Shown here: positions 54,007-64,000 of the stretch, one piece after another
Layout of the letters: each line of letters opens with the position of its first letter
How positions within the stretch are numbered: position 1 is the first letter of the stretch
Assembly: GCA_020073565.1 (NCBI GenBank)
Contig: JAIQEY010000002.1
Coordinates: forward strand, 124,001-188,000
Origin: Terriglobia bacterium
GTDB lineage: Bacteria > Acidobacteriota > Terriglobia > Terriglobales > Acidobacteriaceae
Length of the DNA stretch: 64,000 nt
Reading direction: 5' to 3'
Translations under genes and position numbers: made by a program
The notes under the pieces: generated by a model
What the model was told of the DNA's origin: nothing
Database searches by the model: none
Seen by the model: only the letters and a program-made list of their open reading frames with translations

Positions 54007-54918
54007 CTAGCGATCGCGAGCGGGTTCGACTTGTGAGGCTGTGACAGTTTCTGGAGTGACACACTGGAGGGTCACGCCGTCTCGCAGGCACGGAATTTTG
54101 TCGGCTGATGAATTGGCCTTGTACCGTGCGGGAGGGAAAGTGGGTCCGCCGTCGCGGGGAGGATCCGGGATCCGGTTGACAGCAACTGCCAGCGCAGATT
54201 CTGGTTGCACCGTGAGAGGATGATGCAGCACCATCTCGATGCGAGTGCCCACGGGAAGCGAGATTTCATTGCCGCGGGTGAATAGAACTTTAGCGAGCCC
54301 CAGTCCCGCACCGATCAAGAAGCCGTTGCGCAAGCCATTTCGGCTGAGGCTCATTGCGCCGCCCAGCAGCCCTACTCCGGTCGCCCCGGCCATGGTGTAG
54401 ACGTCCGCATCAATCTGGTCCACCGGTTCCAGTGTGCCCTCTTTGTCGACGGTCCGGTTCGCGCTCGATCCGGGCAGGCTTTGCAGACCTCCGACGATGG
54501 ACAGTGTGCGGTTGTCAGGGAGAACCAACTGCGTGAAGCGGAGCTGCAATTGGGCGCGACCTTGCACGCGGCCTGGCCTGCGTTCGTCTGCCACCACCCC
54601 CAGCACCCGAGTACGTTCGGGAATCGCTACGCGACCGTTCGCGACAACGGGAAACGCAGTCTCGAGATAGACCCCGGATCCAGGCGTCGAAGAAGTAGTG
54701 TGCAGGGGGCTGATCAGCTTCATCAGCACGTGCGTGCCGGTGGGAAGCGTAATGGGCTCGGGCGCGGGTTCGTTGGGAGCCACCTCGCTCACCGGGGTAG
54801 CCGCCTTGGAAGTGCGACTTACGGCCGTGAGGAACCCAATTTGCGCCGTGCTGCTGGCCGCAAACGCAAGCAAGCAACCGCTCAACAAGAGGACGCGCTT
54901 TAGACAACCACGTTTCAT
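54007..54918 (-). CDS. Secreted protein with TrbI/VirB10-like C-terminal fold, unknown
   Basis: The 303-residue product has a signal peptide (LKRVLLLSGCLLAFAASSTAQ). The region 50-230 has TrbI/VirB10-like features: TLPTGTHVLMKLISPLHTT, VAIPERTRVLGVVADERR, LQLRFTQLVLPDNRTLSI, and later EISLPVGTRIEMVLHHPL. No other type IV secretion genes are present. It lies downstream of a GntR gene, and the 197-base gap before it contains palindromes that may be operators. I do not assign a function. Confidence 0.7.
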   Translation of the reverse strand: MKRGCLKRVLLLSGCLLAFAASSTAQIGFLTAVSRTSKAATPVSEVAPNEPAPEPITLPTGTHVLMKLISPLHTTSSTPGSGVYLETAFPVVANGRVAIPERTRVLGVVADERRPGRVQGRAQLQLRFTQLVLPDNRTLSIVGGLQSLPGSSANRTVDKEGTLEPVDQIDADVYTMAGATGVGLLGGAMSLSRNGLRNGFLIGAGLGLAKVLFTRGNEISLPVGTRIEMVLHHPLTVQPESALAVAVNRIPDPPRDGGPTFPPARYKANSSADKIPCLRDGVTLQCVTPETVTASQVEPARDR

Positions 54919-54950
54919 GATCGGATCGTATGCTCGAACGGCGTCTGTGA

Positions 54951-54989
54951 GTGTCTGCTGCAGACACTTTCGGAAGTGTCACAACTAAG
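54951..54989 (-). promoter_or_regulatory. Two overlapping palindromes upstream of the secreted-protein operon
   Basis: GTGTCTGCTGCAGACAC (54951-54967, perfect) overlaps GACACTTTCGGAAGTGTC (54963-54980, seven-base arms). The second, with its ACAACTAAG tail, is repeated imperfectly at 55099-55127. It lies 33 bases before the gene start and is a likely regulator site. Confidence 0.55.
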
Positions 54990-55098
54990 TTTCACTTCTG
55001 ATGACCACAACAATTTACGGGCCAGCTTTTCTTCGGAGTGCGAGCCTCAAGGACCATACATCCTGAGCGATGGCGGCGATTCGGGGAGATCACGTTCT

Positions 55099-55127
55099 GA
55101 CACTTTCCGAGAGTGTTACGAACTGAG
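55099..55127 (-). promoter_or_regulatory. Second copy of the GACACTTTC palindrome
   Basis: GACACTTTCCGAGAGTGT followed by TACGAACTGAG, a direct imperfect copy of 54963-54989, overlapping the GntR stop codon. Confidence 0.5.
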
Positions 55128-56030
55128 CGGGTTCTGGATGAACTCAACGTAACGCCGGAGTTCCGCGGTCGAAGACTCGGACAGCAGGGGGAAGGGAATT
55201 GGCCGGCAGCCGGCGGGGAGCAAGGTTGCGGTAACTGAGTCGCAGACCACGGCCGCGGTCTGTTGCAGGCCGCGCTGCCAGTTCGCTTTGCGCGCATCCC
55301 GAAATATCAGGGCGTCCGGGTGGAACCCGGCGGCATGCAAGATGGTGCGCGCCACTTTCAGGAAATTCGGCCAGCCGGATGCGACTCCGATTAGCGTGCC
55401 CGACGGCGCCGGCAGCCATCCCGCAAGCGAGGTTGGGACGGAGCGAACCTGCAGCACTAGCACGTCGGCGACTTCCGGCATTGTCTGGCGGACGGCTGCG
55501 GTGCGATTCGAAAGCACGACCGGGATGGCGCCGTCCGGCGTCTTCGGGCAATCCTGCAGCCCGCAACTCTGGACCGGAAACGTCACGGCCTGCTGGATCT
55601 CTGCTGCCAGAATGCGCCGCAGGTCCTCGTCGGGCTCGATCAACAGGAAATGATCGGGCGGCTGAAGTTCAAGCCACTGGCGCAGGCGGGATCGCACCGT
55701 ACTGAGGGGAGCGCCAAGGTCGCGCGCCGAGCGGAAGAGTTTTGCGATCAGCTGATCGAGAGCGAGTGAAGATGAGTGCGACACCTCGGGTTTTTGGCTG
55801 CGGACATAGACCCCGCTGCCATGGCGAAACTCAACCCAGCGTTCCTGTTCGAGCTGGCGGTAGCCGGCGCTGACCGTGTTGGGATGAAGGCGGAAGCGCC
55901 GCGCCAGTTCTCGCGTGCTGGGCAGGCGCTGCCCCGGGGCCAGGTCGTCGCTGAGGATGCCCAGGATGACCTGCGTTACCAGTTGTTCGCGGATAGTAAC
56001 TTCGCTTCCACGGGCAAACCAGAGTTGCAT
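55116..56030 (-). CDS. GntR-family transcriptional regulator
   Basis: The 304-residue protein has a GntR winged helix at the N-terminus (TIREQLVTQVILGILSDDL, LPSTRELARRFRLHPNTVSA and GSGVYVRSQ, residues 12-80). The remainder (about 85-300) is not the full MocR aminotransferase domain and may be a shortened effector-binding remnant. GntR proteins bind palindromes close to their own or neighbouring genes; two such sites lie right downstream, in the gap before the secreted-protein gene. That makes it the likely regulator of 54007-54918 and 53497-53997. The ATG at 56030 has no clear ribosome binding site. Confidence 0.82.
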   Translation of the reverse strand: MQLWFARGSEVTIREQLVTQVILGILSDDLAPGQRLPSTRELARRFRLHPNTVSAGYRQLEQERWVEFRHGSGVYVRSQKPEVSHSSSLALDQLIAKLFRSARDLGAPLSTVRSRLRQWLELQPPDHFLLIEPDEDLRRILAAEIQQAVTFPVQSCGLQDCPKTPDGAIPVVLSNRTAAVRQTMPEVADVLVLQVRSVPTSLAGWLPAPSGTLIGVASGWPNFLKVARTILHAAGFHPDALIFRDARKANWQRGLQQTAAVVCDSVTATLLPAGCRPIPFPLLSESSTAELRRYVEFIQNPLSS

Positions 56031-56155
56031 GCAGCACTATCTTATGCGGACACGAGGGCAGCGACCAGGAGTTTCAACAAGAGAGATCGTCCGGGCGAGA
56101 AGCGAGGGCAGTTTCACGATTGGTGTAGAGCAGGTGACTGACCGGTCCGAAGCCA

Positions 56156-56218
56156 AGAGCCTAGAGCCTAGAGCCTAGAGCCTAGAGCCTAGAGCCTAGA
56201 GCCTAGAGCCTAGAGCCT
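56156..56218 (+). repeat. Heptanucleotide tandem repeat AGAGCCT x9
   Basis: Nine perfect units of AGAGCCT run from 56156 to 56218. The last one overlaps the stop codon of the minus-strand gene that ends at 56217. It is a candidate variable-number locus. Confidence 0.9.
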
Positions 56219-56750
56219 AATTCTTCTTCTTGCGCTTCATGTACTCGTCGACCTCGGCAACGGTCTTTCGATGTTCGTCGGCGCTGGAGTCGACCGTGTC
56301 GATGGCATTAGTCAGGATGAATTCGTATTGTTTGGCTTCGCCCGCGTCGGTGTTGGCCGAGTCCTTGAGCGCACGCAGCTTCGATTGAAACTCAGTGTCG
56401 GCTTCAATGATCAGCTTCAGAGGCTTGCGGACGTCGTCTTTGCGGCCGACGTACATGTCGATGTTGTCGTTTAGTTCATCGTAGATGGCGAGGAAATTTT
56501 CGAGCAGGTTGTGGGTCTGTTGGGGGCGATCGATGGTCTTGGGATTGGCGCGCATTTGTTCCAAAGATGTCATACGATCCCGGGCAAACTTCAGGTAAAG
56601 CTTTAAGCGGGTGTTGGGCTCAAGCATGGCGTCGCGCAGTTGGTCGATTTCCAGTTGGTTGAGCGGGTCACGGCGGCGTTGTGCGCCGAGAGGAAGGGTG
56701 AATAAGAGACTCAAACAAAGAGCAATCCGAAGCCGGTCACGGCGGGTCAT
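56217..56750 (-). CDS. Secreted helical protein, unknown
   Basis: A signal peptide (RLRIALCLSLLFTLPLGAQ) is followed by about 150 residues of amphipathic helix, rich in charge, ending in a basic tail (EVDEYMKRKKKN). It looks like a coiled-coil or helical-bundle protein, possibly periplasmic. The ATG overlaps the previous stop by four bases, so it is coupled to the gene upstream. The stop lies at the edge of the tandem repeat. No family is recognised. Confidence 0.7.
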   Translation of the reverse strand: MTRRDRLRIALCLSLLFTLPLGAQRRRDPLNQLEIDQLRDAMLEPNTRLKLYLKFARDRMTSLEQMRANPKTIDRPQQTHNLLENFLAIYDELNDNIDMYVGRKDDVRKPLKLIIEADTEFQSKLRALKDSANTDAGEAKQYEFILTNAIDTVDSSADEHRKTVAEVDEYMKRKKKN

Positions 56751-57184
56751 TTCTTGTCCTTGGAGAACATTTCCTTGAGCAGCGAGGTGCGAATGTCTTC
56801 CAGGTGTTTGATGGCCTGGTCCACAGGGGGTTGGTCGTCAAAGGCAAGAGTGCGCTTGATGTCGCGCAGCTTTTCCGAGATTTTGCGCGCGGCAATTTCA
56901 ACATTCTTCTGATGCTTCTTGGTTTGGGTTGCTGAGTCGCGGGCTTTCTCAACGTAAGTGACGATGTCGTCCACCGCGGCGCGGGCTTGCTCGATCTGGC
57001 CATCGTTGTAGAGTTTGTCGGCGGTGCGAAGTTGCTGATTTGCGATCTGGATGCAGAGAGGTGGACGGTCTACGGGACGGGCGCTTTCCACGCGAGCCTT
57101 CAATTCTTCGACAGTTTGATCCTTGGCCGCGCACAAGATGAGGGTAAGGGGTATGAGAAATATCGAAATGGTTCGCGGGCGCAT
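56747..57184 (-). CDS. Secreted helical protein, unknown
   Basis: The 145-residue product has a signal peptide (TISIFLIPLTLILCAA) and then helical sequence with TPR-like spacing: IQIANQQLRTADKLYNDGQIEQARAAVDD. It lies between the TPR gene, 5 bases downstream of its stop, and the next helical protein, with which it overlaps by four bases. The three form a co-translated envelope module of unknown role. ATG 57184 (MRPRTIS) was chosen; a longer frame reaches into the TPR gene. Confidence 0.7.
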   Translation of the reverse strand: MRPRTISIFLIPLTLILCAAKDQTVEELKARVESARPVDRPPLCIQIANQQLRTADKLYNDGQIEQARAAVDDIVTYVEKARDSATQTKKHQKNVEIAARKISEKLRDIKRTLAFDDQPPVDQAIKHLEDIRTSLLKEMFSKDKK

Positions 57185-57189
57185 GGTCG

Positions 57190-58512
57190 TCAACGCTTCT
57201 TGGGCTCGATCGCGATCAAGCGATGTCGAGCTTGCCACTCCTGATCAGGATACTTTCCGTTCGCAGAGTCAAGGAAGAGATGATAGTCGACCGCAGCCTG
57301 TTTGTAGTCACCCAAATGATCATAGGCTGAGGCCCGGAGAAAAAAGCAGACCACCGGCATGTCCGTATTTAACTGGGCGCGCCCGTTGAGAGCTCTGACC
57401 GTGAGCTCGTAGTTCTTGTTCTCGCTGGCGGCAAAGGCCAAATCCACATAAGCGTCGGTCCAGTCGCGTTTCAGCCGGACAGTGGCCAGAAGCTCCTGTT
57501 GAGCTTCCGGGAACTTTTTCTGACGCAACAACGCCTGTCCCAGGCCGCGATGCAATTCGGGGTCATTCGGGTGGGCAGTGATTAGAACGCGATACGCGGT
57601 CTCCGCCTGATCGTTTTTCCCGGTACTGGCATAGAGGTCGGCAAGGTCGCGTTGCGCTTCAGGGTCGTTGGGGGACAGTTTCAGGGCATTCTGGATTTCG
57701 GGGATGGCGTCCTCTTTCTTCCCTTGCGCGGCCAGCACGCGGCCCAGTTGGAGATGAATGCCGGCGTCGTCCGGACGCTCGGCGGCGAGGCTGCGAAGCA
57801 GAGGGTCAGCCTCTTCGATGTGTCCGGATTTCATGTACAGATTGGTGAGGCCGATGACGGCTTCGGTGGAGTGCGGATCGAGCACGAGAACCCGCTTGTA
57901 CTCAGTTTCAGCCGCGGGGAAGTCCTTCTGGCGTTCGCGCAGCAGGCCTGCGGAAAGATGAGGTTCGGGATCCTTCGGTGTGAGTGTGGCCGCATGCTGG
58001 TACGCGGCGAGCGCCTCTTCAGCTTTGCTGTCTTCAAGCAAGTGGCCGAGCGCAAGCCATGCGCGGGCTTGACCTTCTTCAGCGTGGTCCGTGGGTTTGA
58101 GCGTGGTGGCGGCACGCAGGAATCGCTCGGCTTCGGGATTGTTGGAGCGCGCGAGCATCAAGCCGAGGTTCAAGTTCGACTCGAAGACATCGGGCTTGGC
58201 GGCGACCGATTGCCGGTAGGCGTGAATTGAATCTTCGGTGTGCCCCAGACGATTGAGAACGAACCCGAGATCAAACCATGCCTGGTAGTTCTTGGGATCG
58301 CGATCGAGCGCCTTATTCAGCAGAGTTTCCGCCGCCGCGAAATCATTTTTCTGGATGGCATCTTCGGCTTGAGCGATTTCCACCGGTTGCTCTTCAATGA
58401 TTTCGCGATGATGGCGGATGGTGGTGTGGGTCTGAGACTGAGCGCAGGCAGAGACAGCCAGCGAGATGAGCAGGACCGAGTTGGCCAGCGAGTATTTCAT
58501 CGCGCGCAGCAT
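57190..58512 (-). CDS. TPR-repeat periplasmic protein
   Basis: After a signal peptide (KYSLANSVLLISLAVSACAQ) come about ten TPR units in a row, such as NYQAWFDLGFVLNRLGHTEDSIHAYRQ and EAVIGLTNLYMKSGHIEEADP, spanning residues 50-420. TPR arrays are scaffolds for protein-protein contacts. It may bind the two small helical proteins encoded just after it. Two start codons are close: ATG 58512 and ATG 58500; AAGAAGAGG lies immediately before the first. The gene is 7 bases from uvrA, so the run uvrA-tpr-small-small is probably one transcript. Confidence 0.85.
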   Translation of the reverse strand: MLRAMKYSLANSVLLISLAVSACAQSQTHTTIRHHREIIEEQPVEIAQAEDAIQKNDFAAAETLLNKALDRDPKNYQAWFDLGFVLNRLGHTEDSIHAYRQSVAAKPDVFESNLNLGLMLARSNNPEAERFLRAATTLKPTDHAEEGQARAWLALGHLLEDSKAEEALAAYQHAATLTPKDPEPHLSAGLLRERQKDFPAAETEYKRVLVLDPHSTEAVIGLTNLYMKSGHIEEADPLLRSLAAERPDDAGIHLQLGRVLAAQGKKEDAIPEIQNALKLSPNDPEAQRDLADLYASTGKNDQAETAYRVLITAHPNDPELHRGLGQALLRQKKFPEAQQELLATVRLKRDWTDAYVDLAFAASENKNYELTVRALNGRAQLNTDMPVVCFFLRASAYDHLGDYKQAAVDYHLFLDSANGKYPDQEWQARHRLIAIEPKKR

Positions 58513-58519
58513 CCTCTTC

Positions 58520-61456
<2,937 letters not shown>

Positions 61457-61603
61457 CTTCCCCTGGCGGCTACAGATGGATCAAAACTTAGTACCGAATC
61501 TTTCTATTATAAAGCGTCGCAGAGGGTAGGGCGGACACTCTTGTCCGGCCCTCGCTTGTGCCTGAAAATTCCGCGTCCCCGGCGCTCTCGGGTTGAGTAG
61601 GGG

Positions 61604-61660
61604 GCCTTCGACTCCGCAGGAACTTCACTTCGCGAAGTCCCTGCTGCGCTCAGGATGACA
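61604..61660 (+). repeat. CCTTCGACTCCGC...CTCAGGATGACA dispersed repeat, copy 2
   Basis: It starts GGCCTTCGACTCCGCAGGAA and ends CTGCGCTCAGGATGACA, matching 39917-39976 with a different centre. Confidence 0.65.
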
Positions 61661-61686
61661 GGGTACGGATTGCGATCTCGAGTGAC

Positions 61687-62448
61687 TCACTGCGCGGCAA
61701 ACGTGAACAACACGAGGATGTAAATCCAGAGGCCGGTCATGAAATGCCAATACCAGGCTGTGATGTCAACCACGATGCGGCGGGATTCGACAGGGCGGTG
61801 AAGCAGTGTCGCAACATCGGCGAACATCAGCGCGAGCGCGCCGCCCGCGAGATGAATGGCGTGCATTCCACTCAGGAAATAAACAAACGAACTGCTCGGA
61901 CCCGTGTTGAGGTGGAAACCTCGAGATGCGAGTACGCTCCAGATCCAGAGTTGTCCAGATAGAAACACAAGGCCAAGCACGGTGGTCAGGCCGAGCCAGG
62001 GCAAGTGGCGCTCATCGCCCAGGGAGACACCTGGGATTGACTTGACGGGCGCCAGCGCGGACTGGCGCGTGATGTCGCGCCTGGCGAATTCGATGGTGAT
62101 GCTGCTCAGGACGAGGACCGCGGTATTGGCCAGCAACCATGACCACGGCAATTGCACGGGCAGCCAGGTTCGGACGTAGACGTTGCTGGTGAAGTCGAAG
62201 GTAAGAAAGCCGCGGCGAACCAGATAAGCCGCCGTGAACGAAACAAACAGCATCAGGATCGGCGTCATGGCGACCGCCAGTCCCAGGCGAGCTCGACGCA
62301 GGCGCTCGCCGTAGTTCGGCATAAAGTCGGGCTTGCGGTCGCCACCGTCGCGACCGCTGCGGCCGTCGTCTCCACCGCCGGTGTGGGGCGGCAGCGACGA
62401 GCCGTTGTACCCGGTTGGGCGGGCCGAAATGGGGGTCATTCGAGCCAT
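61687..62448 (-). CDS. Cytochrome c oxidase subunit III-like protein
   Basis: The 253 residues begin with a glycine/aspartate-rich cytoplasmic tail, then have about six helices in the pattern of COX III/CyoC: LGLAVAMTPILMLFVSFTAAY, SWLLANTAVLVLSSITIEFA, and the conserved HAIHLAGGALAL and TAWYWHFMTGLWIYILVLF. COX III does not bind redox metals but stabilises the catalytic core of the heme-copper oxidase. No subunit I or II lies in the window; its partners could be upstream or elsewhere. ATG 62448 (an ATG at 62439 is an alternative) is convergent with repeats. Confidence 0.85.
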   Translation of the reverse strand: MARMTPISARPTGYNGSSLPPHTGGGDDGRSGRDGGDRKPDFMPNYGERLRRARLGLAVAMTPILMLFVSFTAAYLVRRGFLTFDFTSNVYVRTWLPVQLPWSWLLANTAVLVLSSITIEFARRDITRQSALAPVKSIPGVSLGDERHLPWLGLTTVLGLVFLSGQLWIWSVLASRGFHLNTGPSSSFVYFLSGMHAIHLAGGALALMFADVATLLHRPVESRRIVVDITAWYWHFMTGLWIYILVLFTFAAQ

Positions 62449-62568
62449 GGGGCCGGAACATCACGTTTCAAACGCGTGGTCAAATAAACACTGCCGGTTT
62501 CGAGGACGACGAGCGGCCGGAGGCTTTCCGTCTGTCGGTCCCTTGAACGGGCGCTAGAATTACAGCGC

Positions 62569-63153
62569 ATGCCTTCTGCCTCTCCTGAGCGCGAGCGCTG
62601 GAACCAGAAATATCGGGAAACCCCTGGTGCTTGGCTGGAACCGGATCCGTTTTTGGCCTGGGCGTTTTCTGAATTTATCCAGCCGCTTTTCCCGGGAGCG
62701 GGAAGCGCGCTCGACCTTGCGGGTGGCGCCGGGCGGCACTCGATCTGGCTGGCGAAACAGAGCTGGGAGATCACACTCATCGATGTCTCGGAAACCGGTG
62801 TCGAACTGGCACGGCAGAACGCCGGCCCGCTCGCTCCCCACATTCACTGTGTCATAGATGATCTCACTCAATTTCGAGCTTCGCAAACGCAGTTCGACGT
62901 CGTGATGGGATTCTTTTATCTGGAGCGAAGTATTTTTCCAGAGATTGTGAAAGCGCTGTGCCCGGGCGGCCTGCTGCTCTACAAGACCTACACCACCGAT
63001 CAGTTGAAGTTGCCGGGCGGACCGAAGGATGCTTCGCACTTGCTTGCACCGGGGGAACTCTTGCGGTTAGTCACTGGGATGCGCGTACTGCACTATCGCG
63101 AGACGGTTGCGGAGAGGGCGACGGCAGAAATTGCTGCAAGGAAGGAAGAATGA
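62569..63153 (+). CDS. Class I SAM-dependent methyltransferase (TehB/Methyltransf_11-like)
   Basis: The 194-residue protein shows motif I ALDLAGGAGRHSIWLAK and motif II-like LIDVSETGVELARQ, then a C-terminal beta sheet (VVMGFFYLERSIFPEIVKAL). This is the fold of small-molecule methyltransferases such as TehB. The substrate is not readable. ATG 62569; it lies divergent from the COX III-like gene and just upstream of tRNA-Leu. Confidence 0.82.
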   Translation: MPSASPERERWNQKYRETPGAWLEPDPFLAWAFSEFIQPLFPGAGSALDLAGGAGRHSIWLAKQSWEITLIDVSETGVELARQNAGPLAPHIHCVIDDLTQFRASQTQFDVVMGFFYLERSIFPEIVKALCPGGLLLYKTYTTDQLKLPGGPKDASHLLAPGELLRLVTGMRVLHYRETVAERATAEIAARKEE

Positions 63154-63200
63154 CGCCACGGTCCCAAGCGTTGGAGGCGTCAGTTCTGATTGAGCAACGA

Positions 63201-63286
63201 TGGTGCCGGGAACAGGACTTGAACCTGCACGCCTTTTGGGCACTGGCTCCTAAGACCAGCGCGTCTGCCAATTCCGCCATCCCGGC
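63201..63286 (-). tRNA. tRNA-Leu(TAG), CCA encoded
   Basis: On the minus strand the acceptor GCCGGGA pairs with TCCCGGC, and the 3' ACCA is encoded. The anticodon loop CTTAGGA sits on a CTGGT/GCCAG stem (last pair G-T), giving TAG. The T loop is GGTTCAAGTCC and a long variable arm is present (class II). It lies just after the methyltransferase stop. Confidence 0.95.
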
Positions 63287-63354
63287 CTGGATCTAGTATA
63301 ACTTCTCGTACCTCAGCAGACCGAATTCGATGCTTGAGGAGTGATGGCCGGGCT

Positions 63355-63384
63355 CCTTCGTGTACCTTCGTGTACCTTCGTGTC
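63355..63384 (+). repeat. 10-bp tandem CCTTCGTGTA x3
   Basis: CCTTCGTGTA twice then CCTTCGTGTC, continuing with CTTAGTGGTTGG. It lies between tRNA-Leu and the pilin gene. Confidence 0.75.
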
Positions 63385-63444
63385 CTTAGTGGTTGGGAAA
63401 AAAGCGTCCACCACCAAGGCCACGCAGTATCACGAAGGAAACTC

Positions 63445-63930
63445 TTACTGTAGCGGTGTCGCGCTGCCGTCGCAGGTTGTCAGCGAGGCTGTACCGGCAC
63501 GGATTACGCCGTCCGCGAACGTGCAGAAGTAGCGCACGCCCGTTTGGTTCGGCGTCAGAGGATCGGCTCGAAACTGATACGCAGAAACCGGAAGAGTGCT
63601 GCCCGTGCCGGAAATCACAAACGAATACCCGCTCTTGACGCCAGATGCCAGCTGCGTGTCAATCAGGCAAGCGCCCGCGGATGTTGGCGGGGCGCAATTC
63701 GTGCCGGAAAGAGCGGCCAGAGTGGCGGCAAAGCCCGCATTCGGGTAGGTGGAGTTGTAAGAAATCTGCGCGGTGTTCAACGTTTTTAGCGATTGAACTG
63801 CGGACGCCTCGTTGGCTGAGATGCGGGCGCGGAGCAAGTTGGGGATTGCAATTGCGGCGATGATCAGAATGATCGCTACCACGATCAACAGTTCGATAAG
63901 CGAGAAACCTTTTTGTTTGTGCGTTTTCAC
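63445..63930 (-). CDS. pilA: Type IV pilin (PilA-like major pilin)
   Basis: The prepilin leader ends KQKG and the mature protein begins FSLIELLIVVAIILIIAAIA, with the conserved Glu at +5. A globular C-terminal domain of about 120 residues follows, with three or more cysteines (NCAPPTSAGACLI; FCTFADG; TTCDG) that can form disulfides. It is cleaved and methylated by PilD and assembled by the PilB/PilC machinery in the inner membrane. No pil assembly gene is within the window. The gene ends 60 bases from a tandem decamer. The start ATG 63930 yields a leader of eight residues. Confidence 0.93.
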   Translation of the reverse strand: MKTHKQKGFSLIELLIVVAIILIIAAIAIPNLLRARISANEASAVQSLKTLNTAQISYNSTYPNAGFAATLAALSGTNCAPPTSAGACLIDTQLASGVKSGYSFVISGTGSTLPVSAYQFRADPLTPNQTGVRYFCTFADGVIRAGTASLTTCDGSATPLQ

Positions 63931-64000
63931 GTCTTCCCCCGGGTCGGCTGGTGTGGCGCTTACTGCAATTCTGATGTCAGTTTACCCCAGAAACGCGCGG

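Noticed and set aside
56156..56218. CRISPR-like array
   Set aside because: The units are 7 bases and contiguous with no spacers, so it is a simple tandem repeat.

Overview
The window is bacterial chromosomal DNA of high GC content with densely packed genes on both strands. Gene content points to an Acidobacteria (Terriglobia-like) genome. The evidence is the PilZ/GAF and small-membrane-protein families, the many short dispersed palindromic repeats, a SIMPL-domain protein, a PagL-type outer-membrane enzyme, and lineage-style hypothetical proteins. The taxonomic call is inference; no rRNA is present. No insertion sequence, prophage, CRISPR array or replication origin was seen.

Region 1 (1-17.3 kb) is a surface or exopolysaccharide locus. 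It holds a polysaccharide deacetylase (cut by the window edge), a GT87 membrane glycosyltransferase, two AsnB-type amidotransferases around a GT2 glycosyltransferase, a two-domain dehydrogenase, a NodU-type carbamoyltransferase, a beta-propeller-like protein, a D-glucuronyl C5-epimerase-like protein and a GT4 glycosyltransferase. A Wza-type export protein lies on the opposite strand, and a WecA/MraY-type initiating transferase closes the locus. Together they suggest a uronic-acid polymer that is epimerised, amidated and O-carbamoylated.

Region 2 (17.4-33 kb) holds signalling and envelope genes: a PilZ-GAF-TM-Sel1 protein, the AmrS radical SAM enzyme, a lipoprotein, a DUF885 peptidase, an S9 peptidase, a GAF-TM-AMIN-amidase fusion, a sugar-nucleotide epimerase, a PilZ protein, EngB, a SIMPL protein and small membrane proteins.

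Region 3 (33-36 kb) is an accessory patch rich in repeats and lower in GC. It holds a small two-helix membrane protein and what looks like one frameshifted gene (or two overlapping genes) ending in a PD-(D/E)xK-like nuclease motif.

Region 4 (35.9-47.5 kb) starts with groES-groEL under a textbook sigma-70 promoter and CIRCE operator, with an intrinsic terminator at the far end. Housekeeping and envelope genes follow: STAS, EVE, CreD-like, RDD, FtsX-type permease, acyl-CoA ligase, glutaredoxin, SDR and PagL.

Region 5 (47.5-52.7 kb) is the most interesting. It is a compact iron-transport operon: FTR1 permease with a DUF2318 tail, two FtsX-type permeases, and a LolD-type ATPase fused to a complete DtxR-type metalloregulator. 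A near-perfect 23-bp inverted repeat lies just downstream of a good promoter for the operon. It resembles the Fet/P19 iron systems without P19, and the regulator is built into the transporter ATPase.

Region 6 (52.7-64 kb) holds a SprT-like metallopeptidase, two secreted hypothetical proteins, a GntR regulator with nearby palindromes, a heptanucleotide tandem repeat, a TPR protein with two small coiled-coil proteins, uvrA, a cytochrome oxidase subunit III-like gene, a methyltransferase, tRNA-Leu(TAG) and a type IV pilin. Dispersed repeats occur throughout, and in several places they supply the start or end of a coding sequence.
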